From Heliobacteriaceae bacterium (lineage in GTDB: Bacteria; Bacillota; Desulfitobacteriia; Heliobacteriales; Heliobacteriaceae): 56,100 nt of DNA. Positions 32,785 through 41,624 of the stretch are shown here, in pieces. Location of the stretch: assembly GCA_028707535.1 (NCBI GenBank), contig JAQWAU010000009.1, positions 1 through 56,100 of the forward strand, read 5' to 3'. The position numbers and the translations under genes are program-made. Numbering within the stretch: the first letter of the stretch is position 1; every line of letters starts with the position of its first letter. Below the pieces are notes generated by a model that saw only the letters and a list, made by a program, of their open reading frames with translations, was not told where the DNA came from and searched no databases.

Positions 32785-33420
32785 GTGGCACTGATTCAAT
32801 TAAAGGCGGAAAAACGGGAAACTGGTACCCGGGGTGAAGTTAACCGGTTGCGCAAACAAGGGCTGTTACCGGCGGTCCTTTACGGGCAAGGCCTGAAGGA
32901 TGTATTAATTATGGTCCGGGAGCAGGAATTGGAACGGGTAATGAGCAGTGGCGGCGGTTCGATTTGTGAATTGCACGTAAGCGGAGACGACGTTAAACAT
33001 ATGGTGATCCTGAAGGAAGTCCAGCGCGCTGTCGTCGGCCGGAAGATAATCCACGCTGATTTTCAGAAGATCAATGTAAACGAAGCGATTGCGGCGGAAG
33101 TTCCGGTTCAGCTGGTCGGTACGGCGGCCGGGGAAAAAACCGGCGGGGTTGTCCAGCACAGTCTGTGGACGGTCATGGTTCAGGGGTTGCCGGCCGCTTT
33201 GCCCCCCCGGATCGAGATCGATATTTCCGCCCTTGAATTGCACGATAAACTTTGTGCCGGGGACCTTTCCTTGCCGGAAGGGGTGGAGCTCGTTTCCAAT
33301 CCGGACCAGGTTATCGTATCAATTATTGCCCCCCGGGCGGTTGCGGAACAGGAAACTGCGGAGGATGAAGCGGTGGAAGGGGAAGCAGGGGCAGATAAAG
33401 CAGAGCCGGGGGAAGCCTAA
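32785..33420 (+). CDS. rplY: Ribosomal protein L25, TL5/Ctc form
   Basis: Binds 5S rRNA in the large subunit. The N-terminal L25 domain begins ALIQLKAEKRETGTRGEVNR with LLPAVLYGQG; the C-terminal TL5 domain contains VEVP-like VQLVGTAAGEKTGGVVQHSL and EIDISALELHDKL. A Glu/Ala-rich acidic tail (about 25 residues) closes the 211-residue protein. B. subtilis ctc is a general stress gene in the same place between prs and pth. GTG start after AAGGAGG. Terminator at 33462. Confidence 0.93.
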   Translation: MALIQLKAEKRETGTRGEVNRLRKQGLLPAVLYGQGLKDVLIMVREQELERVMSSGGGSICELHVSGDDVKHMVILKEVQRAVVGRKIIHADFQKINVNEAIAAEVPVQLVGTAAGEKTGGVVQHSLWTVMVQGLPAALPPRIEIDISALELHDKLCAGDLSLPEGVELVSNPDQVIVSIIAPRAVAEQETAEDEAVEGEAGADKAEPGEA

Positions 33421-33461
33421 GCCAGCCGGTCCAAGGACCATGTCGGCCCTGGTAAGCGGGA

Positions 33462-33500
33462 AAACCACAGGAAACCGGAAGGTTTCACTGTGGTTTTTTT
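33462..33500 (+). terminator. Terminator after ctc
   Basis: Stem AACCACAG-GAAACC with GGTTTC-CTGTGGTT (one bulge) followed by seven Ts, upstream of pth. Confidence 0.8.
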
Positions 33501-33527
33501 GGCCCAGGCAAAAGGGGAGTGAACAAG

Positions 33528-34154
33528 TTGAAAGTGATTGTCGGGTTGGGCAATCCGGGGCGGGAGTACGCCGGGACGCGGCATAATGTCGGTTTTATGG
33601 TTGTAGATTATTTAGCGGACCGATGGGGAGTCTCCCGTTTTCAAGCCCGGTTCCGGGGCCTGTTGGCGGAGGCCTGGTTGGGAACGGAAAAAATCCTGTT
33701 ATTTAAGCCGCAAACGTTCATGAATTTAAGCGGCCAAGCAGTATTTGATTTGGTTAGTTTTTATAAGCTTAAACCGGCGGACCTCCTGGTCGTCTTTGAT
33801 GACCTTGACCTCTCTACCGGGCGGTTGCGCGGACGGGGAAGGGGAGGCAGCGGGGGCCACCGGGGGGTGGAGTCGATCATCTATTTGCTGGGCAGTGAGG
33901 ATTTTCCCCGGTTGAAAATCGGGATCGGGCGGCCACCGGATCAACGGCCGGCGGCCGCCCATGTTTTAACTACCTTCCGGCCGGAAGAAGCGTTTGCGAT
34001 GGCCGGGGTGATTCAGCGGGTGGCAGATGCCGTCGAACTTTGGGTAAAGGTGGGGATTACTGAGGTGATGAATCGTTTCAATGCTTCGGAAAAACCAAAG
34101 CAATCAACCGGCGGTGATGGTGACGGGGGTACCGAGGGGAATGGTCAGAGCTAG
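33528..34154 (+). CDS. pth: Peptidyl-tRNA hydrolase
   Basis: Releases peptides from peptidyl-tRNA; spoVC in B. subtilis. [20 protein letters not shown] holds the catalytic His and Asn, and [13 protein letters not shown] plus [27 protein letters not shown] are family blocks. TTG 33528 is nine bases after AAAGGGG; GTG 33519 directly follows it and is less likely. 208 residues. The last 51 bases overlap the convergent L,D-transpeptidase gene at 34104. Confidence 0.95.
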   Translation: MKVIVGLGNPGREYAGTRHNVGFMVVDYLADRWGVSRFQARFRGLLAEAWLGTEKILLFKPQTFMNLSGQAVFDLVSFYKLKPADLLVVFDDLDLSTGRLRGRGRGGSGGHRGVESIIYLLGSEDFPRLKIGIGRPPDQRPAAAHVLTTFRPEEAFAMAGVIQRVADAVELWVKVGITEVMNRFNASEKPKQSTGGDGDGGTEGNGQS

Positions 34155-34442
34155 ATTGAGCACATCCTGGTTGTACATCCGGATGCAGCCGTGGGATACT
34201 TGGCTACCGATCGAGCCCGGGTTGTTGGTACCGTGGATGCCGTAGTGCGGACGGCTTAGGCCCAGCCACATGGCGCCAAACGGACCACCGGGGTTGGGCA
34301 CTTTGTTGATAATGTAGAAGGTGCCGGCCGGTGTTGGGGTTAGGGCTTTCCCGATCCCCACCGGGTAAGTTCTCACGAGGCTTCCGTTGCGATAGAGGCT
34401 AAGGAGCCGGTTGCGCAAGGAAACGGTGATCCGGTAAGTCAT
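34104..34442 (-). CDS. Mini L,D-transpeptidase (YkuD domain), copy 2
   Basis: A 112-residue YkuD catalytic domain: [28 protein letters not shown] with the catalytic His, and [16 protein letters not shown] with the nucleophile Cys. It lacks a signal peptide and any wall-binding domain, like copy 1 at 22451; the two are clearly related but diverged. ATG 34442 with GAGGTGG upstream. It converges on pth and shares 51 bases with it, an unusual arrangement with no room for a terminator. Likely spore-cortex or wall cross-linking, by inference. Confidence 0.9.
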   Translation of the reverse strand: MTYRITVSLRNRLLSLYRNGSLVRTYPVGIGKALTPTPAGTFYIINKVPNPGGPFGAMWLGLSRPHYGIHGTNNPGSIGSQVSHGCIRMYNQDVLNLALTIPLGTPVTITAG

Positions 34443-34466
34443 GAAGAACCACCTCGGAATATATTA

Positions 34467-34475
34467 TGTTATAAT
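34467..34475 (+). promoter_or_regulatory. Extended -10 promoter of mfd
   Basis: TGTTATAAT (TGn-TATAAT) at 34467-34475, with no good -35 element. Transcription would start near 34482, before a leader hairpin. Confidence 0.5.
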
Positions 34476-34490
34476 TGAACCGGTTCGGGA

Positions 34491-34522
34491 CCCTCACCAG
34501 GGCGCTTGCTTGTTGGTGAGGG
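34491..34522 (+). other. Leader hairpin upstream of mfd
   Basis: Perfect nine-base stem (34491-34499 with 34514-34522) in the predicted mfd leader, followed by AATTTGGTTT. It may be a weak terminator or attenuator. Confidence 0.5.
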
Positions 34523-34575
34523 AATTTGGTTTGGGCGAAAAAAAGTAAAGCGCAGTGAAAGACAGGGTGAGCGCA

Positions 34576-37500
34576 ATGAATCAGAATTTGCCGGGGAAGA
34601 ATCTTTTTGCTTATCTGGCGGATACTGTCGAGTTTAAGAGTTTGCAGACGGCTTGGGAACAGGGGAAACGGGCTCAGGCCGTATTTGGCGTGGTCGCCAG
34701 CTTGCGCACCCTGTTGCTGGCCACCTTGGTACGGCAGTCGGGGAGGCCGCTGCTGATTGTTACTTATGCTCCCGAGCAGGCCCGGAAAATCATTGCCGAT
34801 TTGCGGGTACTTTTGTCGGCGGAAGAGGTACTGTATTTTCCGCCCGCCGAAGTGATGTTTTATGAAGTTTTGTCTACCAGCAGTGAGCTTTTAGGCCGGC
34901 GTTTGGCCGTACTGTCACGCTTGGCCTGCCGCGAGCCGGTGGTTGTAGTTACTACTGTCGAGGCTTTGCAAAAAAATACCGTGCCGCCTGAGGTGATCAG
35001 GGCCGGGATGGTGTCGTTTGCGACCGGCCATAGTTGCGACCTGGCCGGGGTGATCGAGGAGTTAACCCGGATCGGATATAAACGCCAGCCATTAGTGGAG
35101 GCCCCGGGTCAATTTTCGGTCCGGGGCGGCTTATTGGATGTGTTTGCTGTGGCCGAAGAGCAACCGGCCAGGATTGAATTTTTTGGGGATGAAGTTGATC
35201 TGATTCGCCTTTTTGACCCAGAAACCCAACGTTCCCGGGATGCGGCATCTGGCTATGTGGTCGGGCCGGCCCGGGAACTGCTGCTTAGTCCCCCGGTCTG
35301 GCAAGCCGGGCGGCAGCGGTTTGACCAGGCGGTTCAGGCAATCAGTAAAAAATGGCGGCAGGCCCATCGGCAGGAAGCAGTGGACCATTTACAGGCCAAA
35401 GCGGCAGAATATCTGGAGCTGATGAGCCAAGGCATCTGGGTGGATGGGATGGAGCAATTTCAGAATTTTTTCTATCCGGATCAAAGTACGCTTTTTGATT
35501 ACCTCCACCCGGAGGCTTTGGTTTGTTGGGATGAGCCGGCCAGGATTAAGAAGGCGGCGACAGCCCGGGATCAAGCCAACGACACCTCCTTTATCCAATT
35601 GCTGGAAGACGGCCTCGTTTTACCGGAACAGCGGGAAATTTTTGGCTCTTATAACGGATTATTGACTGGTTTGCGGGAAAAACCGGTTTTGTTTTTATCC
35701 TTGCTGCCGAAAAAATTACAATGGGCCGGGGTCGAAAATACCGTGCAGTTTTCGGCCAAGCCGATGCATCCGTATTTAGGCAAGCTGGACCTATTAGCGG
35801 AAGAGTTGAATTTGTGGCGGCGGCAGCGGGCTTCCGTATTGATTCTGGCTGCCAAACCGGCTCGCCGGGAGCGGATTGTTGAGGTGTTGCGCGATTACGG
35901 GGTGGAGGCGAACTTGGTATCTGGTCCGAATACCAAGCTGGTGCCGGGAATGGTGCAGGTAGGAACCGGGCACTTGGAGGCAGGGTTTGAATTGACCCGG
36001 CCCCGCGTGGTGGTAATCACTGATTTCGAAATTTTTGGCCGGGAGAAAAAGCCCCGCCGGCCCCGGAAGGTTTTTCGGGAAGGGGCCAAGATTGACTCCT
36101 TTTTGGATTTGGCGGTGGGGGATTACGTGGTCCACGTTAACCACGGTATCGGCCGTTATTTGGGTGTGGAGAAAATATCGGTCGACGGTGTAGGGAAAGA
36201 TTACCTGGTAATCAAGTACTCCGGGGAAGACCGCTTATATGTGCCGACCGATCAGGTACAATTAGTGCAGAAGTATGTTGGGGCGGAAGGAGCGGCTCCC
36301 AAGGTCTATCGGCTTGGGGGTAGTGAATGGCAAAAGGTGAAGCAAAGGGTTAAAGAATCGGTCCGCGATATGGCTGTCGAGCTGCTGCAGCTGTACGCCA
36401 CCCGTCAGAGCCGGCCCGGCTTTACTTTTTCCCCGGACACCCCGTGGCAAAAAGAGATGGAGGACATTTTCCCGTACGAGGAAACCCCGGACCAACTCCG
36501 TTCGATCAAAGAAGTAAAACGGGACATGGAAAACGCCCAGCCGATGGACCGTTTGCTTTGTGGGGATGTTGGCTACGGCAAAACAGAGGTGGCGATCCGG
36601 GCGGCGTTTAAAGCGGTCCAGGACGGCAAACAGGTTGCGGTGATGGTACCGACCACCATTTTAGCGCAGCAACACTACAATACTTTCCGGGAACGGTTCG
36701 GGAGTTATCCGATGACCGTGGCGATGCTTTCCCGATTTTGTTCGGCCAAGGAACAAAAATCAATTGGGGAAGGGTTGGCTTCCGGGTTGGTGGATGTGGT
36801 GATCGGCACTCACCGCCTGATTTCCCCGGACATTAAGTTCCGGGAACTGGGACTCTTAATTATTGATGAAGAACAGCGTTTCGGCGTAGCCCATAAAGAA
36901 AGAATCAAGCAGTTAAAACAAAGTGTGGACGTTTTAACCCTTTCGGCGACCCCGATTCCCCGGACTTTACACATGGCGATGGTGGGATTACGGGATATGT
37001 CGGTGATCGATACCCCACCAGAAGACCGGTATCCGGTGCAGACTTATGTCGTGGAATATAATCCCGCCTTAATCCGGGATGCGATCCACCGGGAACTGCA
37101 CCGGGGCGGCCAGGTCTATTATGTGCGAAACCGGATTGAGGATTTGGACCGCATTGCCCGAGAATTAGGCAAAATGGTGCCGGAGGCGCGGATCGCTATT
37201 GGCCACGGGAAGATGCGGGAGGATCATCTGGAACAGGTGATGATGGACTTTTTGGTCCGGGAATACGATATTTTGGTTTGCACCACAATTATTGAAACCG
37301 GCCTGGATATCCCGAATGTCAACACCTTGATTGTTGACGGGGCCGACTTGTTGGGTCTTGCCCAGTTATACCAGCTGCGGGGCCGGGTCGGGCGGTCAAA
37401 CCGGATAGCCTATGCTTATTTCACCTACCGGAAGGATAAAATTTTAACCGAGGTAGCAGAAAAAAGATTATACGCGATCCGGGAATTTACCGAGTTGGGC

Positions 37501-38166
37501 TCCGGTTTTAAGATTGCCATGCGGGACCTGGAAATCCGGGGGGCAGGCAACTTGTTGGGGCCGGAACAGCACGGGCAAATGGCGGCGGTCGGTTTTGACC
37601 TCTATTGCCGTTTGCTGGAAGAAGCCGTTCGCGAACTGCAAGGGGAAAAACCGGCCCCAGAGCTGGAAATTACGGTGGAAATCCAGGTTGATGCCTTTAT
37701 ACCCGATGATTATATTGCGGATCCGGGGCTAAAGGTGCAGTTTTACAAGCGGCTCTTGGTGGCAAAAACCCCGGATCAGGTTGAGGCGCTTGAAGAGGAG
37801 TTGCTGGATTGCTATGGGGATCAGCCCGGACCGGTGCGTAACCTGATCCGGCTTAGCCGGCTCAAAGCGTATGGCCAGCAGTGCGGGTTAGCCTTGGTGC
37901 AAAGGGAAAAAGACCTGGTGCGTCTCCGGTTTCATCCGGCGGGAAATGTCGCTGCCCCGGGGTTGGCCGCCTTGGTTCAGTTTCTGGGTCGCCGGGTGCA
38001 CTTCTCTGCCGCCGGGAATTTTGAGATTCGGATCCGGGTGGACCGGCTTTCGACCGGTGAAATCATGACCTTGTTGGTGCAGGCCTTGAAAATTTTGGCT
38101 GAACATGGCGCTAAGGGTCCGGCTGGAGAGGCGGAAACCACCGCCGGCAAAAAAATCAATGAATAG
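34576..38166 (+). CDS. mfd: Transcription-repair coupling factor
   Basis: Mfd removes stalled RNA polymerase and recruits UvrA to damaged template. Order seen: N-terminal UvrB-like domains, the RNA-polymerase interaction domain (GDYVVHVNHGIGRYLGVEKI, about residues 515-535), the SF2 translocase with LLCGDVGYGKTEVAIRAAF (Walker A, near 665) and LLIIDEEQRFGV (DEEQ), TLSATPIPRTLHMA, QLRGRVGRSNR and the C-terminal TRCF domain. ATG 34576 follows AGGGTGAG. 1,196 residues is full length. Confidence 0.97.
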   Translation: MNQNLPGKNLFAYLADTVEFKSLQTAWEQGKRAQAVFGVVASLRTLLLATLVRQSGRPLLIVTYAPEQARKIIADLRVLLSAEEVLYFPPAEVMFYEVLSTSSELLGRRLAVLSRLACREPVVVVTTVEALQKNTVPPEVIRAGMVSFATGHSCDLAGVIEELTRIGYKRQPLVEAPGQFSVRGGLLDVFAVAEEQPARIEFFGDEVDLIRLFDPETQRSRDAASGYVVGPARELLLSPPVWQAGRQRFDQAVQAISKKWRQAHRQEAVDHLQAKAAEYLELMSQGIWVDGMEQFQNFFYPDQSTLFDYLHPEALVCWDEPARIKKAATARDQANDTSFIQLLEDGLVLPEQREIFGSYNGLLTGLREKPVLFLSLLPKKLQWAGVENTVQFSAKPMHPYLGKLDLLAEELNLWRRQRASVLILAAKPARRERIVEVLRDYGVEANLVSGPNTKLVPGMVQVGTGHLEAGFELTRPRVVVITDFEIFGREKKPRRPRKVFREGAKIDSFLDLAVGDYVVHVNHGIGRYLGVEKISVDGVGKDYLVIKYSGEDRLYVPTDQVQLVQKYVGAEGAAPKVYRLGGSEWQKVKQRVKESVRDMAVELLQLYATRQSRPGFTFSPDTPWQKEMEDIFPYEETPDQLRSIKEVKRDMENAQPMDRLLCGDVGYGKTEVAIRAAFKAVQDGKQVAVMVPTTILAQQHYNTFRERFGSYPMTVAMLSRFCSAKEQKSIGEGLASGLVDVVIGTHRLISPDIKFRELGLLIIDEEQRFGVAHKERIKQLKQSVDVLTLSATPIPRTLHMAMVGLRDMSVIDTPPEDRYPVQTYVVEYNPALIRDAIHRELHRGGQVYYVRNRIEDLDRIARELGKMVPEARIAIGHGKMREDHLEQVMMDFLVREYDILVCTTIIETGLDIPNVNTLIVDGADLLGLAQLYQLRGRVGRSNRIAYAYFTYRKDKILTEVAEKRLYAIREFTELGSGFKIAMRDLEIRGAGNLLGPEQHGQMAAVGFDLYCRLLEEAVRELQGEKPAPELEITVEIQVDAFIPDDYIADPGLKVQFYKRLLVAKTPDQVEALEEELLDCYGDQPGPVRNLIRLSRLKAYGQQCGLALVQREKDLVRLRFHPAGNVAAPGLAALVQFLGRRVHFSAAGNFEIRIRVDRLSTGEIMTLLVQALKILAEHGAKGPAGEAETTAGKKINE

Positions 38167-38172
38167 GCTTGC

Positions 38173-38201
38173 TTGCCGGGGGTTTACCAGGGTGATATAA
38201 T
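38173..38201 (+). promoter_or_regulatory. Sigma-A promoter of the prsA-like gene
   Basis: TTGCCG (38173-38178), 17-base spacer, TATAAT (38196-38201). Confidence 0.75.
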
Positions 38202-38231
38202 GTCCCTATTAGCAAGGGGGATGAGTTAAGC

Positions 38232-39194
38232 TTGAGACGGCTATCCACAGTCCTGATCTGGATTGTTTTAGGGAGCCTGTTTTTAGTCCTCGCCGGTTGC
38301 AATACCACAAACATGGTGGCGACGGTTAACGGCGATAAGATTTACCGGGCAGACCTGGACAAGCGTGTTGATCGGGCTAAAAAGGAAATTGCGGCACAAG
38401 GCAACCCCTCGGACCAGCTTTCGGCGGAAATGATTGCCACAATTGAACGCCAGGAACTGGAACGGATGATCGATGAAAAGCTGTATGAGCAGGAAGCCCA
38501 AAAAAGGGGAATTCAAGTTACCGATGAGCAGGTAATTGAGGAACTGGAAAAGGAAAAGCAGCGGTTTGAAAACGATGCTGCTTACCAAAAAGCCTTGAAA
38601 CAGGCTGACGTTACGGAAGCCGAAATCAAAGAAATTATCCGGACGGGGCTAAAGGTTTTTAAACTTTACGAAGCGGTTACCGTTGATGTGCAGGTTACTG
38701 ACGATGAGCTCCGTCAGTATTACCAGGACAACCCTTTGCGGTTTAAACAGGAAAAGCAGGTTAAGGCCTCCCACATTTTGGTGACAACTGAGGAGGAAGC
38801 CAAAGCGGTAATCGCTGACTTGAACAAAGGTGTGGAGTTCAACCAGTTAGCGGTTGAGCGGTCGATTGACCCTAGTGCCGCGCAAAACAAAGGTGATTTG
38901 GGTTATTTTGAGCAGGATGCCATGGTGAAAGAGTTCTCCGATGCCGCTTTTGCCCTGAACAAAGGGGAGATTACCCGGGTACCGGTAAAATCCACATTCG
39001 GTTATCACGTAATCCGGGTTGAAGATATCAAACCGGAGAAACAACAGTCTTTCGAAGAGGTAAAGGACCGGTTGCGGGTCGACTTGCCGGCGGAGCGGAA
39101 GGCAGAGAAATTCGAAACCTGGTTTAACGAAATTAAAGCCGAGGCTCAGATTGAAAACAAGTTGCCTGTGGCGGAACAAAAACAAGCCGGTTAA
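38232..39194 (+). CDS. PrsA/SurA-like lipoprotein peptidyl-prolyl isomerase
   Basis: Extracytoplasmic folding factor. The N-terminal signal ends in the lipobox VLAGC, with the lipid-carrying Cys near residue 23. A SurA-N-like helical region follows (about 30-165), then a parvulin domain: KQVKASHILVTTEEEAKAVI, DPSAAQNKGDLGYFEQDAMV and PVKSTFGYHVIRVEDI. 320 residues is typical. TTG start; AAGGGGG lies 11 bases upstream. The conserved location between mfd and spoVT matches other Clostridia as I recall. Confidence 0.9.
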   Translation: MRRLSTVLIWIVLGSLFLVLAGCNTTNMVATVNGDKIYRADLDKRVDRAKKEIAAQGNPSDQLSAEMIATIERQELERMIDEKLYEQEAQKRGIQVTDEQVIEELEKEKQRFENDAAYQKALKQADVTEAEIKEIIRTGLKVFKLYEAVTVDVQVTDDELRQYYQDNPLRFKQEKQVKASHILVTTEEEAKAVIADLNKGVEFNQLAVERSIDPSAAQNKGDLGYFEQDAMVKEFSDAAFALNKGEITRVPVKSTFGYHVIRVEDIKPEKQQSFEEVKDRLRVDLPAERKAEKFETWFNEIKAEAQIENKLPVAEQKQAG

Positions 39195-39201
39195 GGGGTA
39201 A

Positions 39202-39246
39202 AACATTCCCCGGTCAAAGGAATTTTGGCCGGGGAATGTTTTTTGG
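39202..39246 (+). terminator. Terminator after the prsA-like gene
   Basis: Long stem AACATTCCCCGGTC with GGCCGGGGAATGTT around an eleven-base loop, followed by TTTTTT. Confidence 0.88.
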
Positions 39247-39259
39247 GGATGGAAAAAAA

Positions 39260-39290
39260 TGAATAACCAACCGGGATTGGATATATACTA
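39260..39290 (+). promoter_or_regulatory. Sigma-G promoter of spoVT
   Basis: TGAATA (39260-39265), 18-base spacer, TATACTA (39284-39290), close to the forespore sigma-G consensus (GHATR-N18-CATWHTA). B. subtilis spoVT is sigma-G dependent. Confidence 0.6.
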
Positions 39291-39345
39291 TCACTGAACT
39301 GATACCCCGAAAAAAACGGCCCACAAAGGAGGGATGGACAAAAGG

Positions 39346-39906
39346 ATGAAAGCAACAGGAATAGTACGGCGGATTGATGATCTCGGGCGTGTGGTTATTC
39401 CCAAAGAAATTCGGCGGACTTTGCGCATCCGGGAAGGGGATCCCCTGGAGATCTTCGTGGATCGGGAAGGGGAAGTCATCCTGAAAAAGTATTCGCCAAT
39501 TGGCGAATTGGGGGATTTTGCAAAAGAATACGCTGACTCCTTAAGCGAGGCCACGGGGCACATCGCTTGTATTGCGGATCGCGATAACATCATCGCTGTT
39601 GCCGGGGCTCCAAAAAAAGAGTTTTTGGGGAAAGCCATTTCTACCGCTGTTGAGCGGGTGATGGAAGACCGGCGGGCGGTGCTTATTCCGAAACCGGGCG
39701 AGCATGCCATTTGTAAAGGGTGCATTACGGATGATGATGCTGATTGCAAGTTTGCGGCCAAAGTGATTGCGCCAATTATTGCTGAAGGAGACCCGATCGG
39801 GGCCGTCATTTTGGCCACGAAGGATCCCAATGTAAAAATGGGCGAGATGGAAATAAAACTTGCTGAAACTGCGGCAGGTTTTCTGGCCAAGCAAATGGAG
39901 CAGTAG
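39346..39906 (+). CDS. spoVT: Stage V sporulation regulator SpoVT
   Basis: Forespore regulator of sigma-G genes. An AbrB-type DNA-binding domain (MKATGIVRRIDDLGRVVIPK, nearly identical to Bacillus) is joined to a GAF effector domain (ADRDNIIAVAGAPKKEFLGK, GDPIGAVILATKD, ETAAGFLAKQMEQ). ATG 39346 gives the conserved start; ATG 39334 lies in frame but directly abuts AAAGGAGGG. 186 residues against 178 in B. subtilis. The preceding sequence has a sigma-G-like promoter. Confidence 0.95.
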   Translation: MKATGIVRRIDDLGRVVIPKEIRRTLRIREGDPLEIFVDREGEVILKKYSPIGELGDFAKEYADSLSEATGHIACIADRDNIIAVAGAPKKEFLGKAISTAVERVMEDRRAVLIPKPGEHAICKGCITDDDADCKFAAKVIAPIIAEGDPIGAVILATKDPNVKMGEMEIKLAETAAGFLAKQMEQ

Positions 39907-39924
39907 CAGCGATATTAACGTTTT

Positions 39925-39960
39925 TAGTAAAAGCATAACCAGATGGTTATGCTTTTACTA
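39925..39960. other. Perfect 16-bp hairpin between spoVT and the spoVB-like gene
   Basis: Inverted repeat 39925-39940 with 39945-39960, loop AGAT. All 16 pairs match. The 3' arm includes TTTT, but no T tract follows; GGGGGGG comes next. It may be the spoVT terminator with an embedded U stretch. Confidence 0.7.
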
Positions 39961-39977
39961 TGTTGGGGGGGGCATCG

Positions 39978-41618
39978 ATGCGGGGCTGGTGGGGGGCCGG
40001 TGGTCAAAGGTTTTTAACCGGGGCGCTTTGGTTAACCGGGGCGGGGATCGTCAGTAAATTCTTGGGGGCGTTCTACCGGATCCCTTTGGCGCGAATTTTG
40101 GGCCCTGAAGGGGTCGGACTTTACCAGATGGCCTATCCCCTGTATACGGTGATTTTGAGCTTGGCAACCGCCGGATTGCCGGTGGCGATTTCCGTTTTGG
40201 TGGCGCGTAAAGTGGCCTTAGGGGACCATAACGGAGCCCACCGGGTATTTGGGGCGGCTTTTGGCCTGACCTTGGTTTTGGGGAGTGGGGCCACCTGCCT
40301 CTTGCTGGTTTTCGCCGGCGATTTAGCTACCAACTTGTTAAAGGACCCCCGGGTAGTGTATTCTTTGTGGGCGATTGCTCCCGCAATCCTATTGGCTTCC
40401 TTGATGGCTGCCTGGCGCGGCTATTTTCAAGGTTACCGGCAAATGGTGCCTACAGCGTTGTCCCAGGTTGTCGAACAGATGGTCCGGGTGGTCACGATTT
40501 TAGTTTTGAGCCTGGTCTTGCTTGGTTACGGTTTGGAAATGGCGGCCGCCGGGGCGGCTTTTGGGGCGGTAACCGGGGGTCTGGCCGGTTTGGCCGTTTT
40601 GGGTGGTTTTTACCGCCATTGGCGGGGCCATTTTTTTGGTCCGGGTGCTGCTTCCGGTTACCCGGTGGAACTGGCGGCAACAACGGTAGGGCGGGCCGGT
40701 TCCTGGGCCGACCGGGTGGGTTTGTGGAAGGCATTATTGGCCTTATCTTTACCAATTTCGCTGGGTGGGATCGTAATGCCGTTGCTGCAGACCGTGGATG
40801 CCTTGTTAATCCCCCGGGGCCTGCAACTAGCCGGCTACACTGCTTCCCAGGCGGCAGCCTTATTCGGGGAGTTTTCCGGCATGGCTGCCACCCTGGTTTA
40901 CTTGCCGACCGTGGTGACTGCCGCAGTGGGGGCTAGCCTGGTTCCGGCCATATCCGGGGCTTGGTCGGCCGGGAATGCCCCCTTGGCCCGGGGGCGCTAT
41001 CTGATTGCCTTACGCCTGGTTGCTTTGTTGGCCTGGCCGGCGGCGGCCGGCTTGGCCGTCTTAGCGGTGCCAATCTGTGAATTATTGTTTAAGGCGCCGG
41101 GAGCGGCCCTCCCGTTGATCTGGTTGGCCCCGGCGGTGGTTCTGACCGGGTTTTACCAAGTGGCTACCGCGAGTTTACAGGGGACCGGGCGGACGGCTTT
41201 CCCGGTGGTGGCCCTGGGGGTAGGGGTGGTGATTAAAGCTGGTTGCAACGTTTTTCTCTTGCCTGGTCTGGGGCTTTTCGGGGCTGCTCTGGGCACCAAC
41301 CTTGCTTTTTTGGTGGCGGCTTGCCTGACGGTAAGTTATTTTACCCGGCACAGCCGGGTCGGGGTTCCCTGGCAGGCTGTCTTGCTCAAGCCCCTGATTG
41401 CTGTTACAATTATGGCGGGTTATCTGGTGCAAACTACCCCGTTTCTTTTGGGGTGGTTGGGTCCATGGCCAGGGCTCGGGGTAGCGATTCTCTCGGGCGG
41501 CATGGTTTACGGGTTATCTATTCTGGCTATCGGTGGGGTAAAAGCCGGTGATGTGGCGGTGGTGCCCAGAATCGGTCCCACCCTGGCCCGGTGGTACCGG
41601 CAGGTGTGGGGAGAGTGA
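39978..41618 (+). CDS. MATE/MOP-family exporter (YabM/SpoVB-like)
   Basis: Multidrug/oligosaccharidyl-lipid/polysaccharide family flippase-like protein with 13-14 predicted helices. It begins RFLTGALWLTGAGIVSKFLG, with AFYRIPLARILGPEGVGLYQ, a well-conserved family block. SpoVB and MurJ of this family move lipid-linked sugars, such as cortex precursors, across the membrane. ATG 39978 has GGGGGGG eight bases upstream; ATG 39960 is an alternative. 546 residues. It keeps the yabM position between spoVT and yabN. It lies directly behind the perfect hairpin. Confidence 0.9.
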   Translation: MRGWWGAGGQRFLTGALWLTGAGIVSKFLGAFYRIPLARILGPEGVGLYQMAYPLYTVILSLATAGLPVAISVLVARKVALGDHNGAHRVFGAAFGLTLVLGSGATCLLLVFAGDLATNLLKDPRVVYSLWAIAPAILLASLMAAWRGYFQGYRQMVPTALSQVVEQMVRVVTILVLSLVLLGYGLEMAAAGAAFGAVTGGLAGLAVLGGFYRHWRGHFFGPGAASGYPVELAATTVGRAGSWADRVGLWKALLALSLPISLGGIVMPLLQTVDALLIPRGLQLAGYTASQAAALFGEFSGMAATLVYLPTVVTAAVGASLVPAISGAWSAGNAPLARGRYLIALRLVALLAWPAAAGLAVLAVPICELLFKAPGAALPLIWLAPAVVLTGFYQVATASLQGTGRTAFPVVALGVGVVIKAGCNVFLLPGLGLFGAALGTNLAFLVAACLTVSYFTRHSRVGVPWQAVLLKPLIAVTIMAGYLVQTTPFLLGWLGPWPGLGVAILSGGMVYGLSILAIGGVKAGDVAVVPRIGPTLARWYRQVWGE

Positions 41619-41624
41619 TAGAGC

